Origin: JAXJQF01 sp036311285
GTDB taxonomy: Bacteria > Pseudomonadota > Gammaproteobacteria > Enterobacterales > Succinivibrionaceae
NCBI GenBank assembly: GCA_036311285.1
Contig: JAXJQF010000077.1
Span: 1 to 30,907 of the forward strand
Length of the DNA: 30,907 nt
Direction of reading: 5' to 3'
Of this stretch, positions 24,695 through 30,907 are shown one piece after another. Position 1 is the stretch's first letter, and each line of letters starts with the position of its first letter. Under the pieces are notes generated by a model. The model searched no databases and was not told the DNA's origin. It worked only from the letters and a program-made list of their open reading frames with translations. A program made the translations under genes and the position numbers.

Positions 24695-26593
24695 TTAACG
24701 AGCCTCTAACTTTGCTCTCTTTCTACGGTTATTATAATCCCTTGTTCGTTTATCCTTTAAAGTCATTATTGAACCATCTGACTTTAAATCATCAGGTGGA
24801 ACATTGTATAGCTGTAATGCCCTTTCCATAACTTGTGAGAAAACTGGACCTGATACAGTACCACCATAGTACTTACCAGCACGAGGTTCGTTTATTATAA
24901 CAACCATAGCAAAACGAGGATTACTCATTGGGGCAATCCCTGCAAAAGTACCTACATAATCTTTACCATAACCACCAGCTATCGCAACTTTAGCGGTACC
25001 AGTTTTTCCGCCAACTCTATAGCCCGCTATACGAGCTTGCTCACCTGTACCACCGTCTTCAACAACAGCTTCTAGCGATGTTAAAACCTTCTTCACATCC
25101 GCTTGTTTTGCTATTCTTTTCTTCTTAGGAGGTGTATCAAGCTTTAAAATCGAGAGAGGAACAAGTTCCCCTCCATTAGCTAAAGCTGTATATGCTTGAG
25201 CTAATTGTAAAGGACTAACTGTTAACCCATAACCAAAACCTAGTGTAGCCTTTTCTATATTACTCCAGCGTTTTCTTTTTGGTAAAACACCATTGGTTTC
25301 ACCAAGCAACTTTGTCGCTGTTTTTTTTCCAAATCCAAAATCTTTCAAGGTAGTTAAAATATCTGAAGCTTCCATCCTTAGAGCTATACGAGCCATACCT
25401 GTATTTGACGAATACTTCAATAAATCAAATACATTAGCCTTTTCCATATAATGGCTATCACGAATAATCTTGCCATTTACAATGAACGGTTTAGTATCAA
25501 AAATCTCATTCCAGTATGTTATCTTTTTTTCTAATGCTGACAAAACTACAAGAGGTTTTACCGTAGAACCTGGCTCATACATATCTGTTGCAGCGCGGTT
25601 ACGAGCCTTATATGATTCATAATTAGCTCTATCATTTGGATCATATGATGGTGAATTAACCATTGCTAAAATTTCACCAGTATGAACATCAACTAACACT
25701 AATGATCCAGAAGTTGCTTGATTTATATCGACTGCATATTTTAAAGACTTATAAGCAAAAGTTTGTAAACGTTCATCTATACTCAGTACAAGCTCATTTG
25801 CGGCTTGACCTTTCTTTATAACGCCTAAATTCTCTATAACGTTACCCTTTTTATCCTGCTTAAGTCTCTTTTTCTCTGGAGAAGATAATAAGTATTTATC
25901 ATATACTCTCTCTATACCTTCGGTTCCGTGACCATCGATACTTATAATACCAAGTAATTGTGCATTAACCTCTCCTGTTGGATAATAACGCTTAAGCTCC
26001 TCTGTTAAAAAGAGTCCTTTTATTTGTAAGCTACGAATATAATTAGTTATTGAATCAGGAACCTGTCTAGCTAAAACAAATACACGATTGTTATTTGACT
26101 CTAAAACTCTCTTGATCTTATTACAATCATAATCAACTAAACTACAAACCGTATTTAACTTAGATAAGTATTCCTTATACTTTTCTTCTTTATTTATATG
26201 CTTAGCGTCTTTTAAATATTCCTTTAAAACTCGAGTTTCAAACGTTATAGCTCTAACTGGAATACTAGATGCAAGAGGTTCCCCGTTTCTGTCAACAATA
26301 TTACCTCTTTCTATTGATTCTGTTACTGTTCTTACAATTCTGTCGTCACCTTTTTCAATATAAAAATCCCTTTCAAGTACCATTACCCATACAAGGCGAG
26401 TGAACAATAATACAAAACAAATAAATATACCTAACCAATAAAAAGCTACACGCCATTTTATTATTTCAAAAGGAGTTTGTTTTGGAGTTGACTTAAAAGT
26501 TTTGATATCCCTAATAATGGTCTTAAAAAAAATTTTAATACCTTCCCAAGAATATTTTTTATATTTCTTCTTTCTTTTGCTTAAAACACTCAT
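24695..26593 (-). CDS. ftsI: Septal transpeptidase FtsI (PBP3)
   Basis: FtsI is the class B penicillin-binding protein that cross-links septal peptidoglycan with FtsW. The 632-residue product has a cytoplasmic N-terminus, one membrane segment (about 50-70), a pedestal domain with RGNIVDRNGEPLASS, and the transpeptidase motifs EPGSTVKP (340-347, nucleophile Ser343, Lys346), YSSN (394-397) and KTGT (530-533). The N-terminus before the membrane segment is about 25 residues longer than in E. coli and very basic. No clear ribosome-binding site precedes the ATG at 26593, and no better start exists nearby. It begins 21 nt after ftsL. It is the target of division-specific beta-lactams in relatives. 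Confidence 0.96.
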   Translation of the reverse strand: MSVLSKRKKKYKKYSWEGIKIFFKTIIRDIKTFKSTPKQTPFEIIKWRVAFYWLGIFICFVLLFTRLVWVMVLERDFYIEKGDDRIVRTVTESIERGNIVDRNGEPLASSIPVRAITFETRVLKEYLKDAKHINKEEKYKEYLSKLNTVCSLVDYDCNKIKRVLESNNNRVFVLARQVPDSITNYIRSLQIKGLFLTEELKRYYPTGEVNAQLLGIISIDGHGTEGIERVYDKYLLSSPEKKRLKQDKKGNVIENLGVIKKGQAANELVLSIDERLQTFAYKSLKYAVDINQATSGSLVLVDVHTGEILAMVNSPSYDPNDRANYESYKARNRAATDMYEPGSTVKPLVVLSALEKKITYWNEIFDTKPFIVNGKIIRDSHYMEKANVFDLLKYSSNTGMARIALRMEASDILTTLKDFGFGKKTATKLLGETNGVLPKRKRWSNIEKATLGFGYGLTVSPLQLAQAYTALANGGELVPLSILKLDTPPKKKRIAKQADVKKVLTSLEAVVEDGGTGEQARIAGYRVGGKTGTAKVAIAGGYGKDYVGTFAGIAPMSNPRFAMVVIINEPRAGKYYGGTVSGPVFSQVMERALQLYNVPPDDLKSDGSIMTLKDKRTRDYNNRRKRAKLEAR

Positions 26594-26614
26594 AATTTAT
26601 GTGAACCCAATATT

Positions 26615-26956
26615 TTATTGCAAACTAAGAAGAACTTGATTTCCGTCTTTAGAATTAGGATACAGCATATTCTTCTCTTTAACTGCTTTATCCTCAACTG
26701 CGGAATGCTCTGACAATTTTTGTTGATCAATATGCATATTAATCATTTCCCTTTCTAGGGAATCATGATGTTTGTATTCTCTGTTTAATTCGATAATTTC
26801 TTTACGTGTATTATTAACATTGCTTATTGATAAAAATGAAACAAACAATAAGATAAAAAGAATTGTAATAAATACAATCCATGTTTTTAGATCTGAATAG
26901 AAAACAGAATAAAACCTAATTTTATTTTTTTTTCTAGCGCCTTCTACTACTGCCAT
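26615..26956 (-). CDS. ftsL: Cell division protein FtsL
   Basis: FtsL is a small bitopic protein that forms a coiled coil with FtsB and activates FtsW/FtsI. The 113-residue product has a basic cytoplasmic segment, one membrane helix (about 26-45, WIVFITILFILLFVSFLSIS), and a periplasmic heptad-like helix (NTRKEIIELNREYKHHDSLE, and onward). Sequence conservation is weak, as usual; identity rests on the architecture and its place between rsmH and ftsI. The ATG overlaps the end of rsmH by 10 nt, with AAGGG 7 nt upstream, so it is probably translationally coupled. Confidence 0.93.
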   Translation of the reverse strand: MAVVEGARKKNKIRFYSVFYSDLKTWIVFITILFILLFVSFLSISNVNNTRKEIIELNREYKHHDSLEREMINMHIDQQKLSEHSAVEDKAVKEKNMLYPNSKDGNQVLLSLQ

Positions 26957-27888
26957 CTAGCAACCCTTTGAGCAATTCTTAAAACTGCACTTCTAGAACG
27001 AGGATTGTTCTCAATTTCATCATCACATGGTTTTATTGGCTTAGATACAATGGTAAATTTTCTATCCTTTTTCAAAGTATCTTCTGAAATTGGCAAACCT
27101 CTAGGAACACTTGGTCCCTTTTCAGCCAATCTCATAAAATTCTTTACAATTCTGTCTTCTAACGAATGGAAGCTAATAATTGACAATCTACCATTATCGG
27201 CTAATATTTCCTCAGAATCTTCCAGAATTTTCCTGATTTCATCCAGCTCACCATTAATATGAATTCTTATCGCTTGAAATGTTCTAGTAGCAGGATTCTT
27301 CCCTTTTTCTTTACTACCAACAACTCTTGCTAACATGCTTGATAGCTGCATTGTTGTAACATAAGGAGTATCTTTTCTATCATTTACAATAATTCTAGCA
27401 ATTTTACGAGACATTTTTTCTTCACCATATTCCCATAAAACTCTTGCTATCTCCTCTTCTGGTGCAGTATTTAGCCATTCTGATGCTGTTATCCCTTTCT
27501 CTGTGTCCATTCTCATATCTAATGGACCATCTCTCATAAAACTAAAACCGCGTGAAGCTTCGTCTAACTGTGGAGAAGACACACCTAAATCAAGTAAAAT
27601 CCCATCAATTTTACCAACCACTCCATAATCTTGAAGTAGTGACAAAGCATCTGAAAACTTTCCATAAATTATCTGAAACCTAGGATCTTCAATAGTTTTA
27701 GCTTCTGCAATTGCTCTAGGGTCACGATCAATCGCAAACAATCGACCTTTTTCACTTAGTTTTGAAAGAATTAATCGAGAATGCCCTCCTCTCCCAAAGG
27801 TTCCGTCTAGGTATATACCGTCTGGATTAATATTCAATCCGTCGACAGCTTCATATAACATAACTGTGGTATGTTCTTTCTTTGTCAT
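26947..27888 (-). CDS. rsmH: 16S rRNA m4C1402 methyltransferase RsmH
   Basis: RsmH (MraW) methylates N4 of C1402 in the decoding centre of 16S rRNA; RsmI, encoded nearby, makes the 2'-O-methyl on the same base. The 313-residue product has HTTVMLYEAVDGL, the SAM-binding DGTFGRGGHS (28-37), AIDRDPRA, LLDLGVSSPQLDEASRGFSF, PLDMRMD, and the C-terminal RTFQAIRIHINGEL, IISFHSLEDRIVK and NPRSRSAVLR motifs. It is the first protein gene of the dcw cluster here. mraZ, which normally precedes it, is absent, and rnpB ends about 50 nt upstream. I see no good promoter in that gap. Confidence 0.97.
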   Translation of the reverse strand: MTKKEHTTVMLYEAVDGLNINPDGIYLDGTFGRGGHSRLILSKLSEKGRLFAIDRDPRAIAEAKTIEDPRFQIIYGKFSDALSLLQDYGVVGKIDGILLDLGVSSPQLDEASRGFSFMRDGPLDMRMDTEKGITASEWLNTAPEEEIARVLWEYGEEKMSRKIARIIVNDRKDTPYVTTMQLSSMLARVVGSKEKGKNPATRTFQAIRIHINGELDEIRKILEDSEEILADNGRLSIISFHSLEDRIVKNFMRLAEKGPSVPRGLPISEDTLKKDRKFTIVSKPIKPCDDEIENNPRSRSAVLRIAQRVARWQ

Positions 27889-27939
27889 AGCAAACCTAAA
27901 TAGAACGAGATTTTAAATTGGGCTTAAATAAAAGAATGA

Positions 27940-28307
27940 GAGTGAGTTAGCCATAAGCCGGGTTCTGTTCTGAATAATTCAGTGGTAATCATTCATCTAC
28001 GCTAAATGTCGCCATTTAGCTTTAGCAACCAACCCGCTCCCTACGCGAGCAACGTCATAGAAGCCTATTAGGTCTTGCTCCGGGTGGAGTTTACACTGCC
28101 ATAGACTGTTACCAGCTACGCGGTGCGCTCTTACCGCACCTTTTCACCCTTACCTTTTAAAAAGGCGGTTTGTTTTCTGTTGCACTAGTCGTAGATTCAC
28201 ATCTCCTAGGCGTTACCTAGCACCCTGCTCTGTGGAGCCCGGACTTTCCTCCCTCCTATGTGTCTGCGTTAACACAACCATAAGACAGCGATTACCTGAC
28301 CAACTCG
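27940..28307 (-). ncRNA. rnpB: RNase P RNA (bacterial type A)
   Basis: This is the catalytic RNA of RNase P, which trims the 5' leader from tRNA precursors. The minus strand shows the universally conserved 5' core GGAGGGAGGAAAGTCCGGGC (about 28258-28239), the GGTAAGGGTG and GTGCGGTAAGAGCGCACCG segments, AAACTCCACCCGGAGCAAG, TAGATGAATGA, and the 3' core CAGAACCCGGCTTATGG. GAGTTGGTCA at the 5' end (from 28306) pairs, with G-U pairs, with TGGCTAACTC at the 3' end (to 27944), forming helix P1. Ends are accurate to a few bases. It lies between rsmI and rsmH, as in Vibrio-like relatives, but without the usual mraZ after it. Confidence 0.96.
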
Positions 28308-28313
28308 AAGCGC

Positions 28314-28322
28314 ATTATATCA
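28314..28322 (-). promoter_or_regulatory. Extended -10 promoter of rnpB
   Basis: TGATATAAT on the minus strand is a perfect extended -10 element. Seven bases separate it from the predicted 5' end of RNase P RNA at 28306, as expected for a transcription start. The -35 region is poor. Confidence 0.75.
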
Positions 28323-28372
28323 TAATAATTAGTACAGATATATCTTAATATTATGATTTTTGGCAGTAATCC

Positions 28373-29218
28373 TTAAAATTTGGTCGCTATGTCATATAGA
28401 TCATTTTTCTTAAGATTATAATGAGCAGCTACTATTTTACATGCAGTTTTAGTACTTAATTCTTCACATAAAATCTTTAATAACGACAAAGCTTCTTGTG
28501 GAATACTTCCATCCTCGTCACCCTTATTAACATAGCCTTGTACAATCACAACCATTTCACCCTTTTGATAATTCTCATCACTTTCTAGAATAGCGGCCAT
28601 TTCTGAGGCTTTACCATAATAAAAGGTCTCAAATGTTTTAGTAAGTTCTCTTCCAATAGTTACGTTTCTATCTCCAAAAACCTCAGCGATAACCTTCATT
28701 GAATCCATGATACGTCGAGGAGCCTCATAAAAAATCATTGTTCTTTCTTCATACTTTAATGAGTTTAATTTATCTGATAAAGCCTTTGCTTTAACAGGTA
28801 AAAAACCTTCAAATGAAAATCTATCTGTTGGCATCCCTGACGCACTAAGCGCAGTAATAGCTGCACAAGGTCCTGGCAATGGTATAACCTTTACGTGGTT
28901 TGCCACACATTCTTTTACTAAATGATAACCAGGATCTGAAATCAAAGGTGTTCCTGCATCTGAAATTATGGCAACAGACTTTCCTGAAAGAATGATATCC
29001 ACAATAGTCTTAGCCTTTGTTGTTTCATTATGGTCATGAAAGCTTATTAAATTTGGATTTTTTACGCCGATCTTTTCTAATAACGGAAACGAATGTCTAG
29101 TATCTTCAGCGCATATAACATCAACGGTAGACAATACCTCTACTGCTCTATTTGTAATATCATCCATATTACCAATTGGAGTTGGCACAATATACAATGC
29201 ATTTTCACTAGCTAACAT
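28373..29218 (-). CDS. rsmI: 16S rRNA 2'-O-ribose C1402 methyltransferase RsmI
   Basis: RsmI adds the 2'-O-methyl group to C1402 of 16S rRNA, partnering RsmH at the same nucleotide. The 281-residue product is a tetrapyrrole-methylase-fold enzyme with YIVPTPIGNMDDIT, CAEDTRHS, the SFHDHNE segment, ISDAGTPLISDPG, PLPGPCAAITALSASG, GFLPVK, and YEAPRRI. Length is normal. AAAGG lies 11 nt before the ATG at 29218. It is divergent from lpoA across 92 nt and is followed by rnpB on the same strand, with no terminator visible between them. Confidence 0.97.
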   Translation of the reverse strand: MLASENALYIVPTPIGNMDDITNRAVEVLSTVDVICAEDTRHSFPLLEKIGVKNPNLISFHDHNETTKAKTIVDIILSGKSVAIISDAGTPLISDPGYHLVKECVANHVKVIPLPGPCAAITALSASGMPTDRFSFEGFLPVKAKALSDKLNSLKYEERTMIFYEAPRRIMDSMKVIAEVFGDRNVTIGRELTKTFETFYYGKASEMAAILESDENYQKGEMVVIVQGYVNKGDEDGSIPQEALSLLKILCEELSTKTACKIVAAHYNLKKNDLYDIATKF

Positions 29219-29262
29219 CTAATTTTATACCTTTAATGTTAAGTTAATTTAATCTTTTAGTG

Positions 29263-29268
29263 TATAAT
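29263..29268 (+). promoter_or_regulatory. Possible -10 box for lpoA
   Basis: A perfect TATAAT lies 42 nt upstream of the lpoA ATG, in the 92-nt divergent region shared with rsmI. The -35 match is poor (near TTAAGT, 18 nt away). Confidence 0.4.
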
Positions 29269-29310
29269 ATCACAAAAAGTATCGGGATCTGTTTTATCGA
29301 GAATTAAATA

Positions 29311-30907
29311 ATGTTTAATAAAATTTTTAACTCATATACAAAAGTAATATCACTATGCGTGTTATATCTTTTATTTTTCAGTGCTTGTTCAATGACTAGC
29401 AAAGGCCCAACAATCGTTCCTCAACCTTTTGCTGCAATTGAACATAAAAGCGATTGGTATGAAAACCAATTAAGAGAATCTGACCCTCAATATAACTTTG
29501 CATGGCAAATTTTACTTGCAAGAGCATATATCATCGAAGGAGATATTCCTAGAGCAAATCAAGTTATCACTCAACTAAAAGAAAATGCAATTACTCCATT
29601 ACAAGGTAACCAAGCAGATATCATTCACGCTCAAACATACACAAGAGTTAAAAACCACGAAAAAGCTTTAGATTTATTATCAACAGTAAACACTACAAGC
29701 CTTCCAAACGACACAATGTCTTATTACTACAATATTCTAGGTAATACTCAATCCGCCTTAAATCAAAATATTGAAGCAGCCTTTACATATTTAAACCTTG
29801 CTCAATACTTGGATGAACCAAACAAGCTAACTGCCTATAAAAAAGCATATCTATCATTTGAAAAAGCTACAAATGCTCAACTTGTAAAAGCATTTAAAAC
29901 AAATAAAGAAAACTTCTACCGAGGCTTTATTGAATACACTCTTATTGAAAAGAACAAATCTCAAAATCGAAAGAAAGCATTATTCACAAAGTTCTTAAAA
30001 AAATATCCAAATCACGTAGTTGTTGAGGTAGCAATTGCTGCAAAACAAGAAAAAAATACAGTAGAACAACAAACGCAGACAATAAGTAACTCTCAAGAAA
30101 ATCTAACAATCAAAGATAATGATACTATTGCAATTTTATTACCTCTAACAGGTAAATATGCTCAAATCATCGGTGAGCCAACTAAGATGGGCTTATTAAC
30201 TGCTTACAAGGACCGTGGATACTCATTAAATCTAAAATTCTACGATACAAACTCAAACTCTATTGCTCAAATCTATGAGCAATTAAAAAAAGATAATGCA
30301 AAGGTAATCATCGGACCAATCATTAAGAGTGAAGTAGAAGCATTACTCATGTTAAAACCTTCAATTCCAGTAATTGCATTAAACGAAGCTTCTCAACAAA
30401 ATAAAATAGATAACGTTTATTATCTAACTCTAAACCCTGAGAACGATAGCCAAAATGTTGTTGATAAGATGGTAGAAGATAATATTACTAACCCTCTAAT
30501 CATCACTGCAAAAACACAAAAAGGTGCAAGAATTAGTGAAGCATTCAACCAATATTGGTTTAATAAAACCTCTGGAAACGCAAGTGTTTGCTACTTTACA
30601 GATGTTAATAGTCTATTAAAGACATTAACAAACTGTTATAACCAATCAAATAGAAACACTGCTTTTGATGGTGTATTTATTTATGGTACAGCTAACGAAG
30701 CTTCTATAATTAGAGAATTTTCTAAGCAGGCAACAAACAATGCCCACACTTACTATCTAACAGGAAAGAGTAACAACGGTATAATCAACACCTCTTCTAT
30801 GAACTCAATTAGAGGCATGAAGATCGCTGATCAACCATGGTTATTCAAAGACAGCGAAACTAAGCAACAAATATTAGAAATCTTACCAAAAGCAAATGGT
30901 GATACAC
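29311..30907 (+). CDS. lpoA: Outer-membrane lipoprotein LpoA, activator of PBP1A (3'-truncated by window)
   Basis: LpoA is an outer-membrane lipoprotein that reaches through the periplasm to activate the class A synthase PBP1A. The frame starts at ATG 29311 and stays open for 532 codons to the window edge; the family is about 600-680 residues, so the C-terminus is missing. A lipoprotein signal peptide ends at the lipobox FSAC (Cys26). Next comes an N-terminal TPR-like helical domain (WQILLARAYIIEGD, GNQADIIHAQTYTRVKNHEK), then a periplasmic-binding-protein-like domain starting near IAILLPLTGKYAQIIGEPTK, with VIIGPIIKSEVEALL. Divergence from rsmI is the normal gammaproteobacterial arrangement. 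The ribosome-binding site is weak. Confidence 0.93.
   Translation, partial: MFNKIFNSYTKVISLCVLYLLFFSACSMTSKGPTIVPQPFAAIEHKSDWYENQLRESDPQYNFAWQILLARAYIIEGDIPRANQVITQLKENAITPLQGNQADIIHAQTYTRVKNHEKALDLLSTVNTTSLPNDTMSYYYNILGNTQSALNQNIEAAFTYLNLAQYLDEPNKLTAYKKAYLSFEKATNAQLVKAFKTNKENFYRGFIEYTLIEKNKSQNRKKALFTKFLKKYPNHVVVEVAIAAKQEKNTVEQQTQTISNSQENLTIKDNDTIAILLPLTGKYAQIIGEPTKMGLLTAYKDRGYSLNLKFYDTNSNSIAQIYEQLKKDNAKVIIGPIIKSEVEALLMLKPSIPVIALNEASQQNKIDNVYYLTLNPENDSQNVVDKMVEDNITNPLIITAKTQKGARISEAFNQYWFNKTSGNASVCYFTDVNSLLKTLTNCYNQSNRNTAFDGVFIYGTANEASIIREFSKQATNNAHTYYLTGKSNNGIINTSSMNSIRGMKIADQPWLFKDSETKQQILEILPKANGDT

Noticed and set aside
1..30907. CRISPR arrays, insertion sequences, prophage genes, integrase or attachment sites, tRNA genes, toxin-antitoxin pairs
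   Set aside because: No regularly spaced direct repeats, transposase-like proteins, terminal inverted repeats or tRNA-like cloverleaf sequences were seen on reading both strands.

Overview
The window is an AT-rich (roughly one-third G+C by eye) chromosomal segment of a Gammaproteobacterium, built almost entirely of core genes. RplS, TrmD, ArgR, Mdh, AcnB, LpxC and MurC read like enterobacterial/Vibrio/Aeromonas orthologues. Divergent argR/mdh and the lpoA<>rsmI-rnpB-dcw order are also gammaproteobacterial. LpxC and LpoA mean an outer membrane, and MotX points to a sodium-driven polar flagellum of the Vibrio/Aeromonas type. A low-GC member of the Aeromonadales, such as Succinivibrionaceae, would fit, but that is inference; no rRNA gene is present to decide it.

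Layout, left to right. (1) 1-59: the 5' end of an unidentified minus-strand gene. (2) 229-2202: the minus-strand operon rpsP-rimM-trmD-rplS, with a promoter and AT-only leader hairpin upstream and a terminator at each end. (3) 2426-4773: ffh, then a motX homologue, each with its own terminator. (4) 4925-6567: mdh and argR, divergent around two putative ARG boxes. (5) 6689-10522: glnB (PII), acnB and ampD, all minus strand. (6) 10685-27888: lpxC and the dcw cluster, minus strand, in the order rsmH-ftsL-ftsI-murE-murF-mraY-murD-ftsW-murG-murC-ftsQ-ftsA-ftsZ. Most junctions are short gaps or small overlaps; the exception is a 227-nt spacer before ftsZ. mraZ and ddlB, usual members of this cluster, are absent. 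(7) 27940-28322: RNase P RNA with a promoter, directly upstream of rsmH. (8) 28373-30907: rsmI, divergent from a 3'-truncated lpoA.

The large block makes and uses lipid II. MurC, D, E and F build the UDP-MurNAc-pentapeptide (mDAP type, from the MurE DNPR motif), MraY and MurG make lipid I and II, and FtsW/FtsI polymerise and cross-link it at the septum organised by FtsZ, FtsA, FtsQ and FtsL. LpxC (lipid A), AmpD (wall recycling) and LpoA (PBP1A activator) extend the envelope theme. The left part serves translation and secretion, carbon and nitrogen metabolism, and motility.

I found no mobile element, CRISPR array, toxin-antitoxin pair, prophage or defence island, and nothing I would call a new biological system. 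The points most worth a second look are the loss of mraZ that places rnpB against the dcw cluster with no visible terminator, a roughly 170-residue charged tail on FtsW, the ftsA-ftsZ spacer with two inverted repeats, and the rpsP leader hairpin.
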